Below the pieces are notes generated by a model. The model searched no databases. It saw only the letters and a program-made list of their open reading frames with translations, and was not told where the DNA came from. 64,000 nt of DNA from Streptomyces natalensis ATCC 27448 (GTDB lineage Bacteria > Actinomycetota > Actinomycetes > Streptomycetales > Streptomycetaceae), in the NCBI RefSeq assembly GCF_000935125.1, contig NZ_JRKI01000025.1, positions 80,447-144,446 of the forward strand, given 5' to 3'. The translations under genes and the position numbers were made by a program. This document shows positions 50,815 through 59,148 of the stretch, one piece after another. Position 1 is the stretch's first letter; each line of letters opens with the position of its first letter.

Positions 50815-51552
50815 TCAGGTGAGCACCACGCACCCCATTTCCCGTAGTGCCAGAACCGGTTCCGCGGAATCCGCCACCGCATTCCACCGCACGTCCAGCT
50901 TTTCCAGCGACGGCAGTTCGGTGAGCCATGACGGCAATTCCCCGATCCGATTGCCCCGCAGATCGATCCGTCGCAGCAGCGGCAGCGTGCGCAGTGCCTC
51001 GGGGACGCGGGGCAGGGCATTGTTCCGCAGTTCCAGCACCCGCAGGGAGCGCAGCCCCTCGACGGTATCGGGTAGTTCGGCCAGCATATTGCCGCCCAGC
51101 CATACTTCGCGGAGGGAGCCGAGTTTCCCCACCGACACCGGCAAGGACACCAACGCGGCGTGCTGGGCGCGCAGTTCCACCAGACCGGCCATTTCCCCGG
51201 TCCTTTCCGGGAGGCGCCCCAGCGGATTCTCCCCGATATTGAGATAGCCGAGCCGGTCCAGCGCGCACAGCCCGTCCGGCAGGCCGGTGATCCTGTTGTC
51301 GTGCAGATACAGATACCGGGTCAGCCCGGCCGCCAATTCGCCGATTTCCTCGGGAATTCCGGTCAGCGCATTGTGGCCGAGGTCGAGCGTGTGCAGTGAG
51401 CGGAGGCGGCCGAGCGCGGCCGGGAGTTCGGTGAGGTGGTTGTCGGCCAGGATCAGGGCCGTGCAGTCGTCCTCGTGCCGCCAGACCTCGTCGGGGGCCG
51501 AACTCAGGCCCGCCTTCCAGTAGTTGAGACAGATTCCGTCCGTCGTCGTCAC
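50815..51552 (-). CDS. Leucine-rich repeat protein
   Basis: A 245-residue protein with about eight 23-residue leucine-rich repeats of the LxxLxLxxNxLxxLPxxLGxL type, from residue 35 to the end (LILADNHLTELPAALGRLRSL onward). No signal peptide or kinase domain, so a cytoplasmic scaffold is likely. GTG 51552 overlaps the remnant stop of the decayed pdxH-like gene by GTGA, so the two were once coupled. GTG 51576 would add eight residues and overlap the remnant. Repeats are degenerate near QHAALVSLP. Confidence 0.8.
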   Translation of the reverse strand: MTTTDGICLNYWKAGLSSAPDEVWRHEDDCTALILADNHLTELPAALGRLRSLHTLDLGHNALTGIPEEIGELAAGLTRYLYLHDNRITGLPDGLCALDRLGYLNIGENPLGRLPERTGEMAGLVELRAQHAALVSLPVSVGKLGSLREVWLGGNMLAELPDTVEGLRSLRVLELRNNALPRVPEALRTLPLLRRIDLRGNRIGELPSWLTELPSLEKLDVRWNAVADSAEPVLALREMGCVVLT

Positions 51553-52021
51553 AGCCACAGCAGGCCCTTCGTCCACAGTTCGGTGCCGGCCTTGCGTCGG
51601 TGGACGAGCCGGGTGTGCTTGCGTTTCCAGTCGCCCTGCCAGAACTCCACCGACGGGCGAGCGATGGGGCCCCTCCCGCGCCCTTAAGGCGTGGGGGACA
51701 AGAGAACGTCAGCGCCGCATGCGGACGCTCCGCCGGCTCGCGTCCCTTGACGCTGTCGGCATGCGCCGCGAACCGCCGGCCGGCCGCGTCGAGGTCCTTG
51801 AGGATCAGCGTACGGGCGGACGGATTGCCGTCCGCGTCGGCCGTCGAGACCGTCATCGCGTGCGGTTCGGGGATCTGCCGGCGTATGGCGTCGAGCAGCC
51901 AGGAGGTGAACAGGGCCACCGGTTCGCCGGGTGCCTCATCGGGATCGAACGCCGGCAGTCCGCCCACGAACACCGGGAGCCGGCGCAGCAGTTGACGGAG
52001 GCCGGTCCTTGGATCGGTCAT
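51549..52021 (-). pseudogene. Decayed pyridoxamine 5'-phosphate oxidase-like gene
   Basis: From ATG 52021 about 100 residues of a PNPOx-family protein are intact (VGGLPAFDPDEAPGEPVALF, SWLLDAIRRQIPEPHAMTVS, PSARTLILKDLDAAGRRF, PHAALTFS). The sequence then runs into a palindromic element (51668-51699). Downstream, in another frame, the family C-terminus resumes (RPSVEFWQGDWKRKHTRLVH, then LWTKGLLWL and stop at 51549-51551). About 60 residues of the middle, including FMN-binding parts, are missing. Divergent from the CGNR gene and once coupled by GTGA to the LRR gene. Confidence 0.8.
51668..51699. repeat. Short palindromic element inside the decayed gene
   Basis: An imperfect palindrome centred on CCTTAAGG with C-rich and G-rich flanks sits exactly at the break in the pdxH-like gene. 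It resembles the small Streptomyces intergenic palindromes with GTCCCCCACGCC ends. Confidence 0.5.
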
Positions 52022-52069
52022 GGCACTCCCTCATTCCTAACGGCTTGCCCGGAGGCTAGCATTAGCCCT

Positions 52070-52681
52070 ATGACCGCCCCGCGGCTCGCCCTCGAACTCG
52101 CCGTAACCCTCCGCCACGACGGCCACGGCGGCATCGCCGACGACCTCTCCGATACGGCCGGACTCGCGGCCTGGCTGCGCGAGCGCACCGCCCTCCTGGA
52201 CGGCGCCCCGCAGACCACCGCGGACGCGGCGCTCCTGGCCGCCGTACGGGAGCTGCGCGCGGCCACCCGGGCCCTGTTCGCCCGCGCCGTCCACCCACGG
52301 CCGGCCAGCCGCGCCGACGCCCACCGGCTGCTCCCCGAGGACGAGGCGCTGCGCCGCCTGAACGCCGCCGCGGCCCTGGTCCCGACCGTGCCCCGCCTCG
52401 TCTGGGCCCCGGACGCCCCGCCGCAGACCGGTAGCCGTCCGGTCGGCGACCCGCCCGCCGCCGACCGGCTCACCGCCGCGCTCGCCCGCGCCGTCATCGC
52501 CTTCCTCGACGGGCCCGAACGCACCCTCCTGCGGGCCTGCGCGGCCCCGCGCTGCGTGCGGTACTTCGTCAAGGACCACCCCCGCCAGGAGTGGTGCACC
52601 CCCTCCTGCGGCAACCGCGCCCGCGTGGCGCGCCACCACGAACGGCGAAAGGAAGGCCACGGTGGGACAGATGAACGGTGA
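52070..52681 (+). CDS. CGNR zinc-finger (ABATE) regulator
   Basis: A 203-residue ABATE/CGNR protein. The helical N-terminal domain binds an unknown ligand; the C-terminal CGNR zinc finger, CAAPRC (near 161) and CTPSCGNRARVARHHER (near 182), is predicted to bind DNA. TAGCAT 7 bp before ATG 52070 suggests a leaderless transcript. The divergent gene is the decayed pdxH-like one, the usual type of target for such regulators. The stop overlaps the next gene's start by 20 bp. Confidence 0.87.
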   Translation: MTAPRLALELAVTLRHDGHGGIADDLSDTAGLAAWLRERTALLDGAPQTTADAALLAAVRELRAATRALFARAVHPRPASRADAHRLLPEDEALRRLNAAAALVPTVPRLVWAPDAPPQTGSRPVGDPPAADRLTAALARAVIAFLDGPERTLLRACAAPRCVRYFVKDHPRQEWCTPSCGNRARVARHHERRKEGHGGTDER

Positions 52682-53072
52682 ACGCGATCTTCAGGTGCTG
52701 CTGCGGAGCATGCGGCCCGAGCTGCACGAGGGCCGCTATGTGTTCACGACGGTGCCCGGAGCCGTCCCGGAGGGGGCGGCGCCGGTCGTCACGATCGCCG
52801 AACCCGAGGGGCTCACCCTGGTCGTACGGCAGGAGGACGCCGACCGGACGGGCCTGGGCTACGCCTATGTGGCGGGCTGGATCACCCTGCGCGTCCACTC
52901 CTCCCTGGACGCCGTCGGCCTGACCGCCGCCGTCGCCGCCGAACTCGCCGCCGAGGGCCTCAGCTGCAACGTCGTCGCCGGCTACTTCCATGATCACCTG
53001 TTTGTGCCGTACGACGCGGCCGACGAGGCGATCCGGCTGCTCACCGCGCTGGCCGAGCGGGCAGGGACTTAG
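52662..53072 (+). CDS. ACT domain protein (COG3603 type)
   Basis: A 136-residue protein with an ACT-like fold near residue 60-130 (GWITLRVHSSLDAVGLTAAVAAELA; VVAGYFHDHLFVPY). COG3603-type proteins bind a small amino-acid-like ligand; the role is unknown. AGGAAGG 5 bases before GTG 52662; it overlaps the CGNR gene and is probably coupled to it. The stop codon TAG is the first part of a dispersed repeat (53074-53093). Confidence 0.8.
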   Translation: MGQMNGERDLQVLLRSMRPELHEGRYVFTTVPGAVPEGAAPVVTIAEPEGLTLVVRQEDADRTGLGYAYVAGWITLRVHSSLDAVGLTAAVAAELAAEGLSCNVVAGYFHDHLFVPYDAADEAIRLLTALAERAGT

Positions 53073-53073
53073 G

Positions 53074-53093
53074 GCCTGTCCGATGGGTCAGGG
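53074..53093. repeat. Dispersed repeat, second copy
   Basis: GCCTGTCCGATGGGTCAGGG, reverse-complementary in core to the copies at 2337-2356 and 62362-62387 (17 bp CTGACCCATCGGACAGG identical with the latter). Follows directly on a TAG stop. Confidence 0.65.
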
Positions 53094-53187
53094 TCGGAAC
53101 TGAGCGGGGCGTGCGCCCGCCGCCCGCGGCCCCGGAGCGCCCCGCTCCCGCGCCCCGATGTCCGCGCCGCCCGCGCCGTCCGGCCAC

Positions 53188-53193
53188 GTACGA
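53188..53193 (+). promoter_or_regulatory. -10 of a leaderless transcript
   Basis: TACGAT, 7 bp before ATG 53201. Confidence 0.45.
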
Positions 53194-53200
53194 TGGCGGC

Positions 53201-53701
53201 ATGTCCTTCCTCCGACGCCGTAGCGCAGCCACGCCCGCTGGTCCTGACTTCGATGTGCTCGCCATGGACCCGGGCGACTGGCCGGGCAATCTGGGTGCCG
53301 GGCTGCTGCCCGCGCCCGACGGCACCTGCCAGGGCGTCTTTCTGCGGTACGACCTGTTCGGCGGCCGCGGCCCCGCGATGATCATCGGCAATCTGCCGGA
53401 GGGCTCCCCGGCCCGCGACCTCGAGGACGACGAGGTGCCCTTCGAGGTGGCCCAGCTGCTCGCGGCGCTCGGCAACGACGAGCCGGTCACGGTCGTCGAG
53501 AGCGAGGACACCCCGGTGATGCACGAGGACAACCTGCTGATCGTCAAGCGCATCAAATGCTCCGAGAGCCGGATCTCCTGCGCCCAGTTCGACCGCAGCG
53601 ACGGCGTCCTGGTCACCATCGCCAGCTGGGACCGCCCGATCACCGACGATCTCTACGCCCTGCTCAAGCCGCTGCCCGCGGAGCTCTTCCAGCAGGGCTG
53701 A
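53201..53701 (+). CDS. Conserved hypothetical protein
   Basis: A 166-residue soluble, acidic protein that I do not recognise. After a short basic start (MSFLRRRS) it has alternating hydrophobic strands (PAMIIGNLPEG, PVTVVESED, NLLIVKRIKC, GVLVTIASWD), suggesting a small alpha/beta or beta-sandwich fold. Two Cys (CSESRISC) are close together. No signal peptide or membrane segment. The leaderless promoter at 53188 fixes ATG 53201. It is monocistronic, convergent with the amidase gene through a shared terminator. Confidence 0.75.
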   Translation: MSFLRRRSAATPAGPDFDVLAMDPGDWPGNLGAGLLPAPDGTCQGVFLRYDLFGGRGPAMIIGNLPEGSPARDLEDDEVPFEVAQLLAALGNDEPVTVVESEDTPVMHEDNLLIVKRIKCSESRISCAQFDRSDGVLVTIASWDRPITDDLYALLKPLPAELFQQG

Positions 53702-53721
53702 CCCCACGGCTCACCCCCGCT

Positions 53722-53756
53722 GCGCCCGGTGGACGGCACCGCCCTCCACCGGGCGC
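53722..53756. terminator. Bidirectional hairpin terminator
   Basis: Perfect 12-bp arms (GCGCCCGGTGGA at 53722-53733 with 53745-53756) and an 11-nt loop between convergent genes. Confidence 0.7.
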
Positions 53757-53796
53757 GACGCATACGCTCACCCGACCGGAGCCCCGGCGGCGCCCC

Positions 53797-55827
53797 TCAC
53801 GCGTCCGACGGGCGGATGTCGACATCGGCCGCCCGGACGTACCCGACCCGGTGCCCGAGCTGGATCTCGTAGTAGACGTCCTCGCCGCGCACCACCGCAT
53901 GCCCGCTGACATCGAACGTCGGCGAGTAGAAGTAGTCACCGCGCACCCGGTCCCCGACCGCGTACTTCTGCCCGGCCAGGAGCGTGTAAGGCAGCGGCGA
54001 GACGGCCTGGTAGGGCACCCCCGGCGGATACGCCTCCTGCTCCGGGTACGCCCGGCCGTAGACCGGGATGGCCGGGCGGCCGTCCTTCGGCGTGGCGATC
54101 AGGCCGCGCGAGTTCACCGCCGTCCGCGCGCCGTCCGGGTTGCGGAACCACGCCTTCTGCCCGAGGTACCAGATCGCCGTCCAGTCACCCGCCCGGTCGG
54201 CCACCGCGAACCGCTGGCCGGTGGAGGCGCGGGCCCCGGTGTCATTGACGTCGATGGTCGAATCGCTGCCGTCGGGGTGCAGCCCGATGTCCCGTACCAG
54301 CGGAGCGCGCTCGTCCGGCGCGGTGTGGAGCCGGACCGCCGTCGAACCGTGCGACGGGCACGGCTGCCCCGGCTTCGCGCAGCCGGTGTACTGCGGACGG
54401 TTGCGGTCGTAGTCGGGGCGGATGGTCACCAGCCCGCCCGACGGGCCCGCATTGGGCTTGAACGGCGCGCCCAGCAGGGTGAAGTAGTGGTCCCAGTCCC
54501 AGTACGGCCCCGGGTCGGTGTGCATCCCCTTGATCGTCGCCGTGGTCGTCCCGGGCACGTTGTCATGGCCGATGATGTGCTGCCGGTCGAGCGGGATGTC
54601 GTACTTCCTGCTCAGATAGCGCACCAGCCGGGCCGACGTACGGTACATCGCCTCCGTGTACCAGGCGTCCGGCGAGGCGAGGAAACCTTCATGCTCGACG
54701 CCGACGGAATGCGAGTTGACGTACCAGTTCCCGGCGTGCCAGCCGACGTCCTTGGTCGGGACGTGCTGGGCGATCAGCCCGTCGGAGGAGCGGACCGTGT
54801 AGTGCCAGGACACATACTTCGGGTCCTTGATCAGCCGGAGCGTGGTCTCCCAGGACCCCTCGGTGTCATGGATGACGATCGTGTCGATGCGCTGGTCGCG
54901 GGGACGGTTGGCCAGATCGTGGTTGCCGTAGTCGTGATCGCCGAACTCCTCGTACGGGGCCGGGACCGACTCACAGGCCACCGTCCACGGGCACTCCACC
55001 TCCCACGGGCCGCCCGGATCGCCCGGCGCGGCCCGGCGGCCCGCCGCCGACGCCTGCCGCAGGCCGGCCCGATTCGCCTGGCCGGAGTCGATGCGCAGCC
55101 CGGGCGCGGCGGCCAGGGTGATGAGCTGCCCGGCGTCGGTCATACGGCTCTGGCCCTGCCGCATCACCGCATACACGTCATTCGCGAAGGCGGCGCCCGC
55201 CTCGCGGCTGTCCTCGCCCCCGTACCGCGCCACCGCCGCATACCACCGGGCCGGGTCGGCGCTGCCGGCCCGCCCCAGGCTGCGCTGTTCGGCGGCCAGC
55301 AGCGCGGCCCCGCCGAGCACGTTCGCCGCCGGATCGGTGCGCAGTTTCTGCGGCGACAGCCCGGTCAGCTCGGCCGCCCGGCGCAAGGTGCGCAGCCGGG
55401 CGGGAAGTTCGGCGGGCAGCGCCGCCCGCTCGGCCCGAGCGGCGGCAGCGGCCCCACCGGCGCGCGAGCCGTCCCCGCGGGCGTCCCCGTCCGGCCCGCT
55501 GAACTCCGGCGCCCGCGACAGGGCCGTACGGGCGTCGGTCAGATGCATCGGACCATAGCCGCCGGAGACGCTGGGTGCGCCGCCGTGTTCGTCCCAGCGG
55601 GACTCCAGATAGGAGACGCCGAGCAGCACACTGCGCGGTACGTGATAGCGGTCGGCGGCCTGGGTGAAGGCGCGCTGTAGTGCATCCGGACCGGGCTTGG
55701 CGGCGCCCGCGGACGGGGTGGCAGAGGCCAGCGGCAGCAGCAGTAACGCGGCGGCGGCGACGGTGATGGACCTGCGTAGGGCGGGGCGGGCGGTGCTCTT
55801 CTCGTCTTCCGGGGCGGATCCTCGCAA
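53797..55827 (-). CDS. Secreted N-acetylmuramoyl-L-alanine amidase
   Basis: A 676-residue exported cell-wall hydrolase. Signal peptide with core SITVAAAALLLLPLASA and cleavage near 42. Residues about 45-230 form a lysozyme/transglycosylase-like region (PRSVLLGVSYLESRWDEHG; GGYGPMHLTDA). The Amidase_2 zinc domain follows, with ligands in IVIHDTEGS (near 300), GWHAGN and MHTDPGPYWDW, and the IIGHDNVPG loop; a Zn-bound water cleaves the MurNAc-L-Ala bond. The C-terminal 200 residues hold SH3-like repeats for wall binding. TTG 55827 has GAGGAGG 5 bases upstream and is the only good start; no ATG fits. A DasR-like site is at 56041. Confidence 0.88.
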   Translation of the reverse strand: MRGSAPEDEKSTARPALRRSITVAAAALLLLPLASATPSAGAAKPGPDALQRAFTQAADRYHVPRSVLLGVSYLESRWDEHGGAPSVSGGYGPMHLTDARTALSRAPEFSGPDGDARGDGSRAGGAAAAARAERAALPAELPARLRTLRRAAELTGLSPQKLRTDPAANVLGGAALLAAEQRSLGRAGSADPARWYAAVARYGGEDSREAGAAFANDVYAVMRQGQSRMTDAGQLITLAAAPGLRIDSGQANRAGLRQASAAGRRAAPGDPGGPWEVECPWTVACESVPAPYEEFGDHDYGNHDLANRPRDQRIDTIVIHDTEGSWETTLRLIKDPKYVSWHYTVRSSDGLIAQHVPTKDVGWHAGNWYVNSHSVGVEHEGFLASPDAWYTEAMYRTSARLVRYLSRKYDIPLDRQHIIGHDNVPGTTTATIKGMHTDPGPYWDWDHYFTLLGAPFKPNAGPSGGLVTIRPDYDRNRPQYTGCAKPGQPCPSHGSTAVRLHTAPDERAPLVRDIGLHPDGSDSTIDVNDTGARASTGQRFAVADRAGDWTAIWYLGQKAWFRNPDGARTAVNSRGLIATPKDGRPAIPVYGRAYPEQEAYPPGVPYQAVSPLPYTLLAGQKYAVGDRVRGDYFYSPTFDVSGHAVVRGEDVYYEIQLGHRVGYVRAADVDIRPSDA

Positions 55828-56139
55828 AACTGCCTCCTCAAGCCGGCCCGAGCCGACGCGATGTGACGGTTGATGCGCAAACAGCCGTACGGAGCGGGGA
55901 CCCGAGAGTAAAGCCAGCCGTCGGCCCGGGGCCAGAGGTGTGCCGACGCTCCCTCAAACGCCACGTCCGGTCGGGATTTCGCATGTCAGGGCATCTCCCG
56001 GGGATCCTTCCCGGAGCGGGCGCCCGGCCTGCGGGGCGTCAGTGGAATGGACCAATGTGGCCGGCACCCGGCGTGTCACTTCCACACATGGGTGAGCGGC
56101 GCGCCCCGTCCCGGGCGCGCCGCTCTTTCGTACCCCTGG
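55828..56139. other. Amidase promoter/leader region
   Basis: 312 bp without a gene. It contains the GAGGAGG ribosome binding site (about 55833) and a DasR-like site at 56041-56056. I looked for a c-di-AMP (ydaO) riboswitch because such genes often carry one, and did not see its conserved blocks. Confidence 0.45.
56041..56056. promoter_or_regulatory. DasR (dre)-like site upstream of the amidase gene
   Basis: On the minus strand ATTGGTCCATTCCACT agrees with the 16-bp dre consensus ACTGGTCTAGACCACT at 12 positions. DasR is the GlcNAc-responsive repressor; control of a wall hydrolase would be logical. 214 bp before the start codon, so weak evidence. Confidence 0.3.
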
Positions 56140-57273
56140 TCAGCGCGTGCCGACCGCCGCCCTCACCGCACGCCGCGCCATCTGGCAGTCGTCGTGGAGC
56201 CGGCGCAGGAGCAGCCGCTGCTCCTCGCCCGCCGCGGGCGCACCGGGCTGTCCCGGTCCCGGAGCCCCGATGGGGACGGGCTCGCGCATGGTCCGCTGGA
56301 CCGCCGTTTCGTAGCGTCGGATCTCGCGGGTGAGGATCAGCATCAGATTCACCAGGAAGGCATCCCGCGCGGCGGGACCCGCCGACTGGGCGAGCTGGCT
56401 GATCTGACGGCGCGCCACCGGGGCGTCACCGAGCACCGACCACAGGGTCGCCAGGTCGTAGCCCGGCAGGTACCAGCCCGCGCTGTCCCAGTCCAGGAGC
56501 ACCGGGCCGGTGGGCGACAGCAGCACATTGTTCAGCAACGCATCGCCGTGGCAGAACTGGCCCTGGGTGTGCGACAGGCCGTGCAGCAGCTTCTGGAGAT
56601 CGCCCAGGTCCCGGTCGGTCAGCAGTCCGAGGTCGTGATAGCGGCCGATGCGGCCCGCGTAGTCCAGCGGCGCCTCGAACAGGCCGGGCGGCGGCCGCCA
56701 GAGGTTGATCCGGCAGATCGCACCGAGCGCGGCCCGCAGGTCCGCGCGGGGCGGGGCCTCGGCCGGATGCCGGGCCGCGGCCGCCACCCGGCCCGGCATC
56801 CGCTCGATGATCAGGGTGCAGTTGTCGGGATCGGCGGCCACCAGACGCGGCACCCGTACCGGCGGGCGATGCCGGACGAATGCGCGGTAAGCAGCTATTT
56901 CCTGCCGGAACCGCTCGGACCACGCGGGGGAGTGGTCCAGTAAACACTTGGCGACCGCGCTCGTCCGGCCCGTCGTGCCCACCAGGAGCACGGACTTGCC
57001 GCTGCGGCGCAGCACCTGGACCGGATGGAACTCCGGACAGATGCGGTGCACCGAGGCGACGGCGGCGCGCAGCTGGGCGCCCTGGCTGCCGGACAAGTCG
57101 AGTCTCCCGCTGAGCGGTTGGGTGCCCGTCCCCTGTGACCGCCGGATGCGTCCGCCGGGGAGGCCGGCGACTCCCCCCGCTGACGGGGAGGGGTCGAGAT
57201 ACGGCCCGCTGCCGGAGGGGTGCGGGCGGTACGGCCGGGCGGTGGCGGTCACGGCGGACGATGCTGCATACAT
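56140..57273 (-). CDS. Aminoglycoside phosphotransferase-fold kinase
   Basis: A 377-residue APH/choline kinase-fold protein. The Brenner catalytic loop CHGDALLNNVLL (near 240) and the metal-binding LLDWDSAGWYLPGYDL near 260 are intact; ATP Lys in AVAKCLLDHSP near 120. Aminoglycoside resistance is only one possibility: most Streptomyces members phosphorylate unknown small molecules. The first 75 residues are Pro/Gly/Ser-rich and probably flexible. Its divergent partner is the NsdA-like regulator gene, and the 286-bp spacer has regulatory repeats. Start ATG 57273. Confidence 0.83.
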   Translation of the reverse strand: MYAASSAVTATARPYRPHPSGSGPYLDPSPSAGGVAGLPGGRIRRSQGTGTQPLSGRLDLSGSQGAQLRAAVASVHRICPEFHPVQVLRRSGKSVLLVGTTGRTSAVAKCLLDHSPAWSERFRQEIAAYRAFVRHRPPVRVPRLVAADPDNCTLIIERMPGRVAAAARHPAEAPPRADLRAALGAICRINLWRPPPGLFEAPLDYAGRIGRYHDLGLLTDRDLGDLQKLLHGLSHTQGQFCHGDALLNNVLLSPTGPVLLDWDSAGWYLPGYDLATLWSVLGDAPVARRQISQLAQSAGPAARDAFLVNLMLILTREIRRYETAVQRTMREPVPIGAPGPGQPGAPAAGEEQRLLLRRLHDDCQMARRAVRAAVGTR

Positions 57274-57470
57274 GGGTGAGACAGATCCCTTCGTGCGCCG
57301 ACGAGTTGCAGTGCGCTCCCGGCCCGGTGGAGGGCACCCGGTGAACGGGTCCGTGAGCGGAGGCCGATCCAGGGTCCCTGTCAAGGGCGCGCACCCTGGG
57401 GAATGCGGTCCCGCCACCGGGCCGGGGGCTGCACACCTACCGAACAACGGGTGATGGGTGGCAGACCATC

Positions 57471-57500
57471 TGGCGCACCCTGGCGAACCCTGGCGAATGG
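57471..57500. promoter_or_regulatory. Three 10-bp iterons upstream of the NsdA-like gene
   Basis: TGGCGCACCC, TGGCGAACCC, TGGCGAATGG follow one another without gaps. A 10-bp period puts all three on one face of the helix. TACTGT near 57524 could be the -10 of the downstream promoter, so the iterons would cover its -35 region. Repressor or activator binding is plausible. Confidence 0.6.
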
Positions 57501-57559
57501 TCGCAGCCCATGTCACCGGCCGTTACTGTCAACTCAGTCGAGGAACCTGGGGGCTTGAC

Positions 57560-59095
57560 GTGGACAGGCAGCCGAACACCCGTCTCGCGGACCTTTTCGG
57601 CCTGGCGGGCTGGTCCAAGGGAGAGCTGGCGAGACTGGTCAACCGGCAGGCGGCGGCCATGGGCCATCCGCAGCTGGCGACCGACACCTCGCGAGTGCGC
57701 CGCTGGATCGATATGGGGGAGACGCCCCGCGACCCGGTGCCCAAGGTCCTGGCTTCCCTGTTCACCGAGCGCCTCGGCCGTGTCGTAACCATCGAGGACC
57801 TCGGGTTCGCCAGAACCGGTCGCTCGGGGAAGCGGCAGGCCATGGACGGTCTGCCGTGGGCTCCCGAACGGACCGCTGCGGTCCTCACGGAATTCACGGG
57901 AATGGACCTCATGCTCAATCGACGCGGCTTGGTGGGCGCGGGCGCGGCGCTCGCCGCGGGAACCGCTCTCACCGGCGCCATGCACGACTGGCTGCACACC
58001 GACCCGGCCCTGACCGCCGAAGCCCCCCGCCACGACGATCCGTTCACCTCCGACGGCCTGGAGCAGATCGGCCTCGACCGCTACGAAGCAGCCCCTGTGG
58101 GGTCCCAGGAGATCGATGCGCTGGAGCGCTCGGTCGAAGTCTTCCGCGCCTGGGACGCCAACCGCGGCGGCGGCCTCCAGCGCAAGGCGGTGGTGGGCCA
58201 GCTCAACGAGGTGGGCGGCATGCTCGCCTACCGCCATCCCGACCATCTCCAGCGCAGGTTGTGGGGCGTGGCGGCCAACCTCGCGGTGCTGGCCGGCTGG
58301 ATGTCCCATGACGTCGGCCTGGAGCCCACCGCCCAGAAGTACTTCGTCATCGCCGCCCACGCCGCACGCGAGGGCGGCGACCGCCCCCGGGCCGGCGAGG
58401 CGCTCTCCCGCGCCGCCCGCCAGATGGTCCACCTGGGCCGTCCGGACGACGCCCTGGACCTGATGAAGCTGGCCCAGTCCGGCTCCGGCGAGCACACCCT
58501 GCCGCGGACCCGCGCCATGCTGCACACCATCGAGGCGTGGGCGCAGGCGGCCAAGGGCAACGGCCAGGCGATGCGCCGTACGCTCGGCGAGGCGGAGGAG
58601 CTGTTCGTCTCGGACAAGGGCGATGTGCCGCCGCCCAGTTGGATGCAGATGTTCGACGAGGCGGATCTGCACGGTATGCAGGCGCTGGCCTTCCGTACGC
58701 TCGCCGATCACGACCCGTCGGTCGCCAAGATCGCTCAGAGCCATGCCAAGCAGGCGCTGCGGCTGCGCAATGCGGGCTTCCAGCGATCGCAGATCTTCGA
58801 CTACATCTCGATGGCCTCGGCCTGCTTCCTTGGCGACGACCCCGAACAGGCCGACCGCTACGCCCGGCTGGCTCTGGTGTCCATCGGCGAGAACTCCTCC
58901 CATCGCACCTGGGACCGGCTGCGGGAGATGTTCCGGCTCACCAATCAGTACACCGACTACGCCAAGATCCAGGACCTGCGCGAGGAGATCCAGCATGTCC
59001 TGCCGAAGGCGAAGACCAGGCAGAAGGGAAGCGGCGCGGGGCTCGGCCCGGGACTGGGGTCGGCCGGCGGTCTGGGACCCAATTTCGCGGTCTGA
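57560..59095 (+). CDS. NsdA-like / sporulation-associated TPR regulator
   Basis: A 511-residue cytoplasmic protein of the NsdA family, Streptomyces regulators that hold back antibiotic production and sporulation. The N-terminal 75 residues form an HTH-like domain with RQPNTRLADLFGLAGWSKGELARLVNR and WIDMGETPRDPVPKVLASLF. About residues 190-480 are helical tetratricopeptide-like repeats (GWMSHDVGLEPTAQKYFV, AGEALSRAARQMVHLG, RLREMFRLTNQYTDYAKI). A Gly-rich C-terminal tail ends LGPNFAV. I choose GTG 57560 because the family begins near VDRQPNT and GGGGG lies 7 bases upstream. Direct DNA binding is inferred from the family. Confidence 0.8.
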   Translation: MDRQPNTRLADLFGLAGWSKGELARLVNRQAAAMGHPQLATDTSRVRRWIDMGETPRDPVPKVLASLFTERLGRVVTIEDLGFARTGRSGKRQAMDGLPWAPERTAAVLTEFTGMDLMLNRRGLVGAGAALAAGTALTGAMHDWLHTDPALTAEAPRHDDPFTSDGLEQIGLDRYEAAPVGSQEIDALERSVEVFRAWDANRGGGLQRKAVVGQLNEVGGMLAYRHPDHLQRRLWGVAANLAVLAGWMSHDVGLEPTAQKYFVIAAHAAREGGDRPRAGEALSRAARQMVHLGRPDDALDLMKLAQSGSGEHTLPRTRAMLHTIEAWAQAAKGNGQAMRRTLGEAEELFVSDKGDVPPPSWMQMFDEADLHGMQALAFRTLADHDPSVAKIAQSHAKQALRLRNAGFQRSQIFDYISMASACFLGDDPEQADRYARLALVSIGENSSHRTWDRLREMFRLTNQYTDYAKIQDLREEIQHVLPKAKTRQKGSGAGLGPGLGSAGGLGPNFAV

Positions 59096-59148
59096 GCGGT
59101 CCAGGTCCGAGGGGTACCGGTCCGGGCGGGTCGATGATGCCCCGTGTG

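Noticed and set aside
50675..52021. A 448-codon frame starting as a pyridoxamine oxidase
   Set aside because: After about 105 codons it leaves the family and runs antisense to the leucine-rich-repeat gene; a decayed gene explains it better.
55828..56139. c-di-AMP (ydaO) riboswitch before the wall amidase
   Set aside because: The conserved GGGGTGAA and related blocks are not present on either strand.
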